Source of the DNA: an uncultured Chloroflexales bacterium
GTDB taxonomy: Bacteria > Chloroflexota > Chloroflexia > Chloroflexales > Chloroflexaceae
Assembly (NCBI GenBank): GCA_937902315.1
Contig: CALGUG010000012.1
Location: 1-64,000, forward strand
Length of the DNA: 64,000 nucleotides
Reading direction: 5' to 3'
Positions within the stretch are counted from its first letter, which is position 1. Each line of letters opens with the position of its first letter. The translations under genes were made by a program, and so were the position numbers. The notes under the pieces were generated by a model that made no database searches, was not told the DNA's origin, and saw nothing but the letters and a program-made list of their open reading frames with translations. Of the stretch, positions 34,823 through 42,905 are shown piece after piece.

Positions 34823-36412
34823 TTATTCGACCACGAACTGAACGTTGGTGCGCACATCGGCGCCGCCCGAGGTATCGTCCATCGCGCGCTGAATCGACAT
34901 CAACCAGGTGCCGCTCATCGCGTTCGTCGGGATCGTCCATGTCCACTCGGCCCGGCCATTGGCATCGGCGTTGATCGTGCGGTGCGGCAGGTAAGCCTCT
35001 GGCTCATCGGGCGGCAACGGCTCGGGGCCACCATTGGGATCGGTCGCAAAGTACTCGATCAACATGCCCGGAGTTAGACCAGTTGCGACGAACGTGAGGG
35101 TTGTGCCACGCGGCGCGCTCGGCGGATCGACCGTCAAGCTCACTTGCGGTGCGGGAGCAGGCTCGCCCTCGCCGATCACAAAGTTCACGCGGCGAGTCAG
35201 CGTGGTCTCGAACGAGAAGAAGACCATCGTCCAAGTGCCTTCGAGGGCGTTCTCGGGCGATTTCCACTCGAACTCGGCGATGCCCTGCTCGTTGCTCGGG
35301 AACTGCTTGCCCGAAGAAGAGGTGCTGCCATCGGGCGCGGTCACCCAATAGGTTAGACGGCCATTGGGATCGAAACCGCCCATTCGGAACAGGAAGGTCG
35401 TGCCTGCGGGGCCAGCTGGCGGCTCGACCGTGGCGAGCGCGTCAGCGGCGGCGGCTTCGGGCGATTGGACGATCTCGAAGCTGATCTTGCGATAGGCGCG
35501 GGTCTCGCGGCTGAAGGCAGTCATGGTCCAGGTGCCGTAGATCGGATAATTGGGGGCATCCCAGCTCCAGTCGATGCGACCCTCTTTATTGGCGCGCACC
35601 TTAGTGTTGTTCACCAACACATCGCCATTGGGATCGGTGGCCCAATAGCTGACCTCTTCGCGCGGCTGGAAGCCATTGGCAAAGAAGGTAAAGGTCGTGC
35701 CAGGCAGACCGCGCTCGGGGCTAACACCTTGCTGGCCCGGTTCGGCGCCTTGCGGGCGCGGGGTCGGCGCAGGTGCGACCACTTCGAAGGCGATCGTATT
35801 AACAGCACGGCTGTTGTTGCCCTGCATCACCAGGCGCCAGGTGCCACCCGCCGCATTAGCAGGCGCGGTCCAGTCCCAAGTTGTTACGCCGTTATCATCG
35901 ACGCGACCTTGGCCCAGCTCTAAAACCTCGCGGGTCGGGCTGTTCAGCCAGACGCCCGTTCGCTCGCGCGGGGTGTAGCCCGAAGCGGTAAAGTGGAAGG
36001 TGGTACCGGGGCCACCTTGAGGCGGCTCGACGCTGCTCGATGCAGGCGGCAGGCCGACCATAAAGTTCATAGCAACAATCAGTTTGCTGCTTGTGCCTTG
36101 GGCAGTCATACGCCAATTGCCCCGCTCGGGGTTCTGAGGCACGGTCCACTGCCACGAGGAATTACCGTTCTCATCGGCAAAATACTGCTCTTTATCGAGC
36201 GGAATCACTTCTTGAATCGGGTCAGTAAGCCAAACTCCTAAGCGCTCGCCGGGAGTAAAACCAGAAACAGTAAAGGTGAAGGTCGTTCCAGCTACACCGT
36301 TCGCTGGCTCGACTGTTCCTGAAGCAGCGGATGCTGTGGGCGGCACTACAAATGCGAATGCCGCAACCAGAAGCGCTGCAACAAGTGATGTACGCAGAAA
36401 GGTATGCATCAT
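34823..36412 (-). CDS. Secreted protein of five tandem Ig-like repeats
   Basis: Exported protein of about 529 residues. A signal peptide (about 1-29, ending PTASA) is followed by five tandem beta domains of about 94-105 residues each. Each opens with a V-x-P..G-x-x-GTTF-x-F-x-x-x-G-F/Y/L-x-P pattern, carries a Y/VW/YF-x-T/N-x-P strand, an N-x-W/F-x-W block, and a closing G-x-W-x-M strand. The repeats are too diverged for recent duplication. No catalytic motif is visible. It is probably a surface or structural protein. The start at 36412 (ATGATG) is chosen next to the signal peptide; gagaaa precedes it. Confidence 0.8.
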   Translation of the reverse strand: MMHTFLRTSLVAALLVAAFAFVVPPTASAASGTVEPANGVAGTTFTFTVSGFTPGERLGVWLTDPIQEVIPLDKEQYFADENGNSSWQWTVPQNPERGNWRMTAQGTSSKLIVAMNFMVGLPPASSSVEPPQGGPGTTFHFTASGYTPRERTGVWLNSPTREVLELGQGRVDDNGVTTWDWTAPANAAGGTWRLVMQGNNSRAVNTIAFEVVAPAPTPRPQGAEPGQQGVSPERGLPGTTFTFFANGFQPREEVSYWATDPNGDVLVNNTKVRANKEGRIDWSWDAPNYPIYGTWTMTAFSRETRAYRKISFEIVQSPEAAAADALATVEPPAGPAGTTFLFRMGGFDPNGRLTYWVTAPDGSTSSSGKQFPSNEQGIAEFEWKSPENALEGTWTMVFFSFETTLTRRVNFVIGEGEPAPAPQVSLTVDPPSAPRGTTLTFVATGLTPGMLIEYFATDPNGGPEPLPPDEPEAYLPHRTINADANGRAEWTWTIPTNAMSGTWLMSIQRAMDDTSGGADVRTNVQFVVE

Positions 36413-36584
36413 AATTTCTCTACTCGTTGAATTCATTTGCTTCTCTGGAGGCGGCAAACTAATCCAGAGGAGCTCTGTTCACCAAGCTAACATCGCGAAT
36501 ATCTACACAGTGCTCTAACCATTATACCGTCGATTATACAAGGCAGATGTGTATTTCTTCTTTAGATTCGCTTTAGGCTCTATG

Positions 36585-36701
36585 ATACCAAACCCGATTA
36601 CTTCATTTCTTTTGGCCTTCGGCAGAGTGGAACATACGTCTTGTCTCGATTTTTGATTTCTCCACATCGCCCAAGTACATGTCTTTAAAGGGATTTGGTA
36701 T
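36585..36701 (-). repeat. Family B repeat, hairpin-deleted
   Basis: A 117-bp copy with clean termini (ATACCAAACCCG and GGATTTGGTAT) and the ccttcggcagagtggaac block; the central palindrome has been replaced by unrelated AT-rich sequence. Confidence 0.82.
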
Positions 36702-36767
36702 GATCTCTATAGATTAAGACGATTGATCGGGGCCAATTGATGCAGTTGGGGAAAAGGATACAAATGA

Positions 36768-36818
36768 AAAAGTGTGAGATGCTTTCTATACTCTTCGGTA
36801 GAAGCACTCACACTTTAA
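36768..36818 (-). terminator. Long hairpin downstream of feoA
   Basis: AAAGTGTGAG / CTCACACTTT outer stem plus an inner TGCTT / GAAGCA pairing. On the minus strand it is followed by a T-run (cacactttttcat), so it acts as a feoA terminator about 100 bp after the stop. Confidence 0.75.
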
Positions 36819-36919
36819 AGGTCGATATTTCTAGCTGATCTTTCCAAAGGCGCTTGCCAGTCTATATTAAGGACAAAGTCGCTTTTGTAGCAGGTTTTTT
36901 AAAACTACTAAAGATGCAA

Positions 36920-37153
36920 TTAGATCAATTCAACCTGAATATATTGAGCGAGACGATGGCTCATAATGATGCGCGAGTCCACATTCTTTATGAGCAAATT
37001 ACCCTCAGACTTTTCTAGAAGTGTAATCCGCGCCCCCTCCACAATACCCATTCTTCGTAAGATCTGGATACGCTGCTCGGGGCCAGACATAGCAATAATT
37101 CTTACCTGCGTGTTTGGCTCCAGAGCAGAAAGAAAGACGGTTAAACTAGACAT
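36920..37153 (-). CDS. feoA: FeoA-domain protein
   Basis: A small cytoplasmic SH3-like protein of about 77 residues, the normal FeoA length. It shows SLSALEPNTQV-type start (FLSALEPNTQVRIIAMSG), RRMGIVEGARITLLEKS and a final MSHRLAQYIQVEL. FeoA works with the ferrous-iron permease FeoB, but no feoB is adjacent; the protein could instead be a stand-alone regulator. The ATG at 37153 is preferred: upstream in-frame codons (to 37297) would add a non-conserved 48-residue extension covering the promoter. Confidence 0.8.
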   Translation of the reverse strand: MSSLTVFLSALEPNTQVRIIAMSGPEQRIQILRRMGIVEGARITLLEKSEGNLLIKNVDSRIIMSHRLAQYIQVELI

Positions 37154-37230
37154 GACTTTGTCTTTTATATTGAGCTTGAACGTAGTGGTTTCCTTTAACG
37201 TGTTATTTGATAAACTAAGCGAATCAGGCG

Positions 37231-37260
37231 TATAATAGATAAACGATTGTTTCACAATCG
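37231..37260 (-). promoter_or_regulatory. Perfect dyad and -10 element upstream of feoA
   Basis: CGATTGT-TTC-ACAATCG (37244-37260) is a perfect 7+3+7 inverted repeat. On the minus strand a TATTAT -10-like hexamer lies just downstream (complement of 37232-37237), so the dyad covers the -35 region. It is a candidate site for an iron- or manganese-responsive repressor (DtxR/MntR or Fur type); the assignment is inference. Confidence 0.55.
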
Positions 37261-37297
37261 GTGTTTCAAAACGAGACACGTCAAAGCGGGGCAGCAC

Positions 37298-37763
37298 ATA
37301 TATATCATTGCCACCCCGCTTTCTTACATTATAGCGAGACGGATGTCTAACGAATTACCACGACTATTACAAAAAATAATCTCTGCTGTTACAGCAATCA
37401 GATCATTTTCAGTAAGGGCTCATTGTATAATAGGAAACAGGCTACATACTGCCTCTTGATATACCATCAGAGTTCACGACTTCTGAACCCTCTCGGTACA
37501 GGTATTGCAAGTGTGGATAGTCGATCTTTTGATAATGGTGTGCCGTAGAATATCAACGGACCACCCTATAAGATAATGTTTTGTGTTTTTCTTTAAGGTA
37601 TAACGAGCAGCATGTCAATACAAGTGTGCACTCGATCACCCAAGTAAAGATCTCTCTACTATTGTCACAAAACCAGCATCCTTTAGGCGAGCTTGTTCGT
37701 CTGTTTCTATGGAATGTAATTAACAAAATCAAGTGTATGGCTTCATATTGGTAAGGATATACA
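37298..37763. other. Intergenic region upstream of the RND gene
   Basis: About 465 bp with no repeat-family copy and no convincing small gene. taaggat just before the RND start codon is a plausible Shine-Dalgarno. Confidence 0.45.
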
Positions 37764-40700
37764 ATGGCGAGACGTGCAAAAGAGCCGTTAAACGGCATGC
37801 CAATTTCTGACCTAGCGATCAATCAGCCAGTCTTCATCACAATGATGATGCTCTTAGCGGTTGTGCTCGGTCTCATCGCGTATAGCAATCGACCGGTCGA
37901 GATGTTCCCAGACATGTCGGTGCCGGTTGTGGTTGTTAGTATGCCCTATAGTGGCGCTGGCCCTGAGAGCGTTGCTGAACAGGTCACAGAGCCAATTGAA
38001 GATACGCTTAATACTCTAAGCGGTGTCGACACCATTACTTCGGTTTCGAGCGAAGGTTCGTCGCAGGTAATGGTGCAGTTTATCGAATCGGTCGACCCTG
38101 ACCAAGCCTTGCAAGATGTGCGCGAGAAGGTTCAGAACATCCTTCCTCGCTTGCCAAACGATGTTGGCGATCCTAGCTTTATGCAGTTCGACCTCAACGC
38201 ATCGCCGATTCTGCAAGTCGCTCTGAGTAGCGACGGCTCGATGAGCGGCTTAGAACTGCGTGAACTGGTCGACGAGGAATTGGTGCCGCGCCTGCAACGT
38301 GTAGAAGGCGTTGGTGACGTACAGGTGAGCGGTGGTCAAGAGCGTCAGATCAATGTCGATATGGATCTGCCGCGTCTGAGCGCTTATCGCATCGCACCAG
38401 CCCAGATCGTTGCCGCCTTAAGCACAGCCAATGCCAACTTGGGTCTGGGACGTATCAGCACCGATCAGCAAAGCTTCTCGTTGCGTACTCCAAGCCAGAT
38501 CCGCAGCATCGACGATATCAAAGAGATCGGTATCACCGGCACCTCCTATCGGATCGGAGACGTTGCCAACGTCTACGAAGGCGTCAACGAAGTTCAAGAA
38601 TATTCTCGTCTTAACGGTGCCGATGCGGTATCGATCGGCGTACTGAAGCGCAGTGGTAGCAATACCCTTACAGTAGGTGAACAGTCGCTCAAGACGATCG
38701 AAGAGTTTGTTACAGAGAATTCAAAACTGCAATTTGTTGTAACTTCCGATCAGTCCAAAGCGATTCGCACCATGGTCGATAGCTCGATCGAAGAGATCCT
38801 GTTAGCGGTCATCGCTGCCTTCTTGGTGGTACTGATCTTCTTCCGCGACCTGCGCAACACCTTAACAACCATCGCTGGTCTGCCGATCATTATGATCTTT
38901 ACCTTTGTGGCGATGCAGCTATTTGGCATTACGATCAATATGCTGTCGCTCTTGGCGCTCTCGCTCTCGGTCGGTCTGGTGATCGACGACGCGATCGTAG
39001 TACGTGAAAACATCTTCCGCTACGCGGAACACGGCTTCTCTGCACGCCAAGCCGCCAGTAAAGGTACTGCCCAAGTAAGCCTTTCGGTCGTGGCGATGAC
39101 CTTAACGATTATCGCCGTATTCTTGCCGGTGACCTTCGTCAGCGGTGTGGCTGGCTTTATCTTCAAGGCCTTCGGTATCACAGTCGCTTGTGCAATGGCG
39201 ATCTCACTGATCGAAGCCTTCACTTTCGCTCCGATGTTGTCGTCGACGCTCTTCCATACCAAGAAGGCCGATCACGACAAGCAGGTCGACGAGCAAACCA
39301 TTATCGAAGAGGGCGAAGAAGAAGTTGGCGCCCTGGGACGCTTCTATGCTCGTATTCTACGCTGGACGCTGAACAACCGTGGCAAGACTATGCTGATCTT
39401 GCTTGGCGTTGTGATCATCAGTGTTGTGGTTGCCCTAAGGATTGAAGCCACCTTCATGCCGAACCAGCTGCAAGACTCGATCAGCATCGCCTTCGAATTA
39501 GAGCCAGGCGCTGCTCTGGCCCGTACCAATGAGCTCTCACGCCGGGCCGAAGAGATCTTGATGCAAGACCCCGACATCATCGCTGTTCAAGCCCAAGTCG
39601 GTGGTGTAGGCTCGCAGGAAAGCGCTACGCTAACCGTTCGTCTGACCAGTAGTAAGATCAGCGAAACGGTACGTGAGCGGGTGCGTGAAAAGATCAGCTT
39701 CTTGCCCAACATGGCAATGAGTACGCCCAGCTATACGGGTGGTGGCACAGGTGTAACCGGACGTACGGTTCAGGTACAGATTCGTACCACAGCTCCGCTT
39801 TCGACCATCGTTCCGGTCTCTGACCAGATCGTAGCGATCGGCAAAGAGATCCCGGGCCTAGTCGATGTTGGTTCGACCTATGAGCCGGGCCGCACCGAGA
39901 TTCAGTTCTATGTGCCGCCGAGCCGCGCTCGCGATTTAGGCGTAACCAATAACGATATCGCTACCACAGTGCGTGCGCTTATCAATGGTATTACGGCTAC
40001 CACGCTGCGCAATAATGGCAGCGATACCGATATTGTGGTGCGTCTACCTTCCAATCAGCGTGCCGATATCAACGATATTCGCGCCATTACGCTGCCAACT
40101 CCGGGTGGCAATATTCCGCTAACCTCGATCGCCGAAATCGAGTTCGCTCCAAGCCCAACCTCGGTTCGCCGCACCAACCAACAGAATGAAATTGTGGTAG
40201 GTGCCAATATCGCTCCGGGTGCAAATGTAGGCGCGGTACAAATGGAATTCCAGCAGCGTATCGCAGCGCTGGACCTGCCCGACAACGTCCAGATCGTCTA
40301 TGGTGGCGATCAAGCTGATCAGCAAGAAGCCTTCAGCGGTCTCTTCTTGGCGATGGGTCTCTCGGTACTCTTCGTCTACATGGTGCTTGCATCGCAGTTC
40401 GGCTCGTTCATGCAGCCTTTTGTGATTATGCTTGCAATGCCCTTCAGCTTCTTGGGTGCCTTCGCTGGCCTCAGCTTGACGGGCACAGCGCTCGACATCA
40501 CCGGTATGATCGGTCTGATCATGTTGCTCGGTCTGGTGGTTAAGAACTCGATTCTGCTGGTAGACTTGACCAACAAACTGCGCGAAAGCGGTATGAGCAA
40601 GCACGACGCGCTCGAACACGCCGGTGCGGTTCGTCTGCGACCGATCCTTATGACCTCGATCGCGATTATCGCCGGTGCGCTACCGACCGCTATGGGCTTG

Positions 40701-41027
40701 CATATCTTCAGCGAGGGCGAAGGTACCGAGTTCCGCCGTGGTCTGGCGACCGTGCTGATCGGCGGTATGCTCTCCTCGACCTTCCTGACCCTGCTGATCA
40801 TTCCGACCGCCTACAGCTTGCTGGAAGGCTTCGTCGATCGCTTCACTGGTCTGTTCAATCGCAAGAACAAGCAAGCCGCTAGCGAGCCTGCCCTTGCAAC
40901 AAACAGCGCTCCGATCAGCGCCAATGCCGAACATGCGAGCAACGGCAGCAGCAACGGTCATAACGTTGCAGATCAAGCTGAAGCAGAGAGCTTGCAAGAA
41001 ACGCCCGTCTCAAAAGATGACGCTTAA
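37764..41027 (+). CDS. RND-family efflux permease (AcrB/SwrC-like)
   Basis: Proton-driven efflux pump of 1087 residues with the duplicated RND architecture. The first membrane helix is near 18-40; porter loop 1 follows; helices 2-6 lie at about 340-500, including the proton-relay motif GLVIDDAIVVRENIF. The second half has helix 7 (about 535), porter loop 2 and helices 8-12 (about 860-1030). The C-terminal 60 residues are low-complexity Ala/Asn/Ser/Glu. No membrane-fusion or outer-membrane partner gene lies nearby, which fits a single-membrane cell and the SwrC type. It is a single gene with its own terminator. Substrates are unknown. Confidence 0.93.
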   Translation: MARRAKEPLNGMPISDLAINQPVFITMMMLLAVVLGLIAYSNRPVEMFPDMSVPVVVVSMPYSGAGPESVAEQVTEPIEDTLNTLSGVDTITSVSSEGSSQVMVQFIESVDPDQALQDVREKVQNILPRLPNDVGDPSFMQFDLNASPILQVALSSDGSMSGLELRELVDEELVPRLQRVEGVGDVQVSGGQERQINVDMDLPRLSAYRIAPAQIVAALSTANANLGLGRISTDQQSFSLRTPSQIRSIDDIKEIGITGTSYRIGDVANVYEGVNEVQEYSRLNGADAVSIGVLKRSGSNTLTVGEQSLKTIEEFVTENSKLQFVVTSDQSKAIRTMVDSSIEEILLAVIAAFLVVLIFFRDLRNTLTTIAGLPIIMIFTFVAMQLFGITINMLSLLALSLSVGLVIDDAIVVRENIFRYAEHGFSARQAASKGTAQVSLSVVAMTLTIIAVFLPVTFVSGVAGFIFKAFGITVACAMAISLIEAFTFAPMLSSTLFHTKKADHDKQVDEQTIIEEGEEEVGALGRFYARILRWTLNNRGKTMLILLGVVIISVVVALRIEATFMPNQLQDSISIAFELEPGAALARTNELSRRAEEILMQDPDIIAVQAQVGGVGSQESATLTVRLTSSKISETVRERVREKISFLPNMAMSTPSYTGGGTGVTGRTVQVQIRTTAPLSTIVPVSDQIVAIGKEIPGLVDVGSTYEPGRTEIQFYVPPSRARDLGVTNNDIATTVRALINGITATTLRNNGSDTDIVVRLPSNQRADINDIRAITLPTPGGNIPLTSIAEIEFAPSPTSVRRTNQQNEIVVGANIAPGANVGAVQMEFQQRIAALDLPDNVQIVYGGDQADQQEAFSGLFLAMGLSVLFVYMVLASQFGSFMQPFVIMLAMPFSFLGAFAGLSLTGTALDITGMIGLIMLLGLVVKNSILLVDLTNKLRESGMSKHDALEHAGAVRLRPILMTSIAIIAGALPTAMGLHIFSEGEGTEFRRGLATVLIGGMLSSTFLTLLIIPTAYSLLEGFVDRFTGLFNRKNKQAASEPALATNSAPISANAEHASNGSSNGHNVADQAEAESLQETPVSKDDA

Positions 41028-41066
41028 GAAACGCTCTTAAGCACAGCCTATCCTTACTGATCGTTA

Positions 41067-41100
41067 TGGAGGGTTCCAGCAAGGAGCCCTCCATTTTTTG
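41067..41100 (+). terminator. Terminator after the RND gene
   Basis: ATGGAGGG / CCCTCCAT stem with a 13-nt loop followed by tttttt. Confidence 0.88.
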
Positions 41101-41129
41101 GCGGAAACGGCTCTAGCTCCAAAAAGTGC

Positions 41130-41372
41130 CCAAGCGCGTCCGCCTACGGCTATCAGATGGGCTAGCTGGCCCTCACCCCCCGGCCCCCTCTCCCGCACTG
41201 CGGGCGAGGGGGAGCTGGCCTCCCCCCCCGGCCCCCTCTCCCGCACTGCGGGCGAGGGGGTGAATGTTGATGTTCTGTGCTCTCAAGGATGATCCCGCGA
41301 TGGTATGCGAACGATCGCCTTTTGCTGCCGACACGACTTTTGGCTAATGCATAGATGCGGGAGAAGGGTGCC
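41130..41372. repeat. Family A core (reverse) and family C repeat
   Basis: A core gcgtccgcctacggctatca at about 41135-41155. Family C occupies 41171-41372 with a tandem duplication of its GC-rich hairpin unit (ccggccccctctcccgcact occurs twice, about 50 bp apart). It then carries the same tail as the 34-kb copy (gtatgcgaacgatcgccttt). Confidence 0.8.
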
Positions 41373-41413
41373 TAACCACGCACGCCTCTGCCAAAGGCCT
41401 CTTTTCGGTGGGC

Positions 41414-41572
41414 ATAGCAAATCCGTTTGTAGGGGGCGGTTTCGCCAGCGAGGCAGATACGACCCTGGGGTGGCGGACAGGACGTTGGTAGCCGTAGGCG
41501 GACGCGCCAAAAGCCTTGTTTGGGGTAACAAGCAAGCCGCCAAAGCGCTGAACTATGCAAGCGATTTGGTAT
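41414..41572 (+). repeat. Family A repeat, full length
   Basis: Termini atagcaaatccgtttg and caagcgatttggtat; core gttggtagccgtaggcggac at about 41486. It fills most of the gap upstream of the copper cluster. Confidence 0.82.
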
Positions 41573-41689
41573 AATGGGAAGAACAAATCACTGCCTGCGA
41601 GGCTCTATTGACAGGCTCTTCGATTGAGAGTACTATTATTGTATTGTGACAGAAAGAGCAATCTACACGAGTGTTCTTGAGTGAGTGCA

Positions 41690-42169
41690 ATGCTAAAGCG
41701 CTTTCTGATCAAACTTGCACCAGCTACGCTACGGGCAACTCTGCCATGGTTGGCTGTGCTCATGCTTGCTGTGATCAACCCGCTAGCTTGCCTTATTCAC
41801 TGTACGATTATGCACGGCGTCCACCAGCCAGCAAGCGTGCATGAACACGAACACTACATTTGCTCTTTAGACAAGGCCGAAGCTGCTCTGCAGGCCCATC
41901 TCACACATGAGGCCGCAATGCAAGCAAAGCAGAGCGCTCTGCTGCCAAGCTTCTATCACAAAGCAGCCTTCATTCACAACCAGATCCCAAGCGATGAGCC
42001 ACACGATCCACGCGCCTCGTTAACGCCGCGCGCGGTCTATGAGTCGCTCCCGTTGCTCATTGTGCTGATTGGCTTTGTTATTAGCGTGCTGGCTGTGGTC
42101 GCACAACTGGTTGAGAAGCTGACAAGCTGCTGCAACCCTCCGCTCCTGCCTCCCCCACGCTGGGCCTAA
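41690..42169 (+). CDS. His-rich two-helix membrane protein, copper-cluster associated
   Basis: A protein of about 159 residues that I do not recognise as a named family. A membrane helix (about 17-38) runs into a Cys/His-rich segment: CLIHCTIMHGVHQPASVHEHEHYIC. A polar stretch (about 65-115) and a second membrane helix (about 121-143) follow, then a CC pair and a Pro-rich tail. The arrangement suggests a metal-binding membrane protein, and its place 107 bp before copC supports copper. The ATG at 41690 is used; a GTG at 41681 is possible. Confidence 0.68.
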   Translation: MLKRFLIKLAPATLRATLPWLAVLMLAVINPLACLIHCTIMHGVHQPASVHEHEHYICSLDKAEAALQAHLTHEAAMQAKQSALLPSFYHKAAFIHNQIPSDEPHDPRASLTPRAVYESLPLLIVLIGFVISVLAVVAQLVEKLTSCCNPPLLPPPRWA

Positions 42170-42276
42170 TTCTCCTACCACATTTGCAAACGATCGCCGT
42201 TTGAAGGTTAGCTATTTCTGGCTGCCTTGTAATTCTATGTTCCTGTCTAACTGAAATTAATGAGGAGAATAGTTCC

Positions 42277-42819
42277 ATGCGTCTTTCCAAGTTCACCGCC
42301 GTATTCGGTCTGATGGTCGCTCTATTGCTTGGTTTCGCTAGCGTAAACGAAGCTTCGGCTCACGCTCATCTCAAATCTTCTAACCCTGCTGCTGGCTCGA
42401 CCATTAGCGCAGCACCGAGCGTTGTGACCGCAAGCTTCGACAACCATGACCCGCTCGTCGCAGAGGGCAGCTCGCTGGTTGTCACCAACGCCGCTGGCGA
42501 ACAGGTCGATAATGGCGACACCGCACTCGACAAGAGCGATCCCGACCGCAAGACCTTGACCGTTAGCCTCAAGAGCGGCCTTGGCGATGGCGTCTATACC
42601 GTCAAGTGGACCGCTGTCTCGGACGGTGATGGTAGCACGGCCAGCGGCGAATTCAACTTTACGGTAAGCTCCAACGCAAGCGCTAGCACGAACGCAAGTG
42701 CTCCGACCGCTAACCTACCCCAGACCGGCGCTGCTGAAGATGGCTTCTTGGCCGCAGTGCTCTTCGCAATCGTCGCGCTGACACTTGGCTTCGGTCTGCG
42801 CCGTTTCGCCAACAAATAA
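42277..42819 (+). CDS. CopC-domain protein with LPQTG cell-wall sorting signal
   Basis: Exported beta-barrel protein of 180 residues. The signal peptide is cut before His29 (ASA|HAHLKSS), giving the N-terminal His typical of the CopC copper site. The CopC fold covers about 29-125. The usual second ligand motif DGH is DGD here (AVSDGDGSTASGEFNF), so the high-affinity Cu(II) site may be altered. An Ala/Ser/Asn linker is followed by LPQTG (147-151), a hydrophobic helix and RRFANK, a clear sortase substrate signature. AGGAG lies before the ATG. It is followed by the copCD-type gene. Confidence 0.87.
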   Translation: MRLSKFTAVFGLMVALLLGFASVNEASAHAHLKSSNPAAGSTISAAPSVVTASFDNHDPLVAEGSSLVVTNAAGEQVDNGDTALDKSDPDRKTLTVSLKSGLGDGVYTVKWTAVSDGDGSTASGEFNFTVSSNASASTNASAPTANLPQTGAAEDGFLAAVLFAIVALTLGFGLRRFANK

Positions 42820-42850
42820 GCTTAACGAACGATAGAGCGTAAAACCGGCT

Positions 42851-42880
42851 TCGTCGCTCCTCAAGCGTGGGGAGCGACGA
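42851..42880 (+). other. Hairpin between copC and the CopC-CopD gene
   Basis: TCGTCGCTCC / GGAGCGACGA, a perfect 10-bp stem with a 10-nt loop and no T-run. It may be a processing or partial termination site that lowers expression of the downstream genes relative to copC. Confidence 0.6.
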
Positions 42881-42905
42881 GCTATTCTCTGCAACGGTTA
42901 ATACA

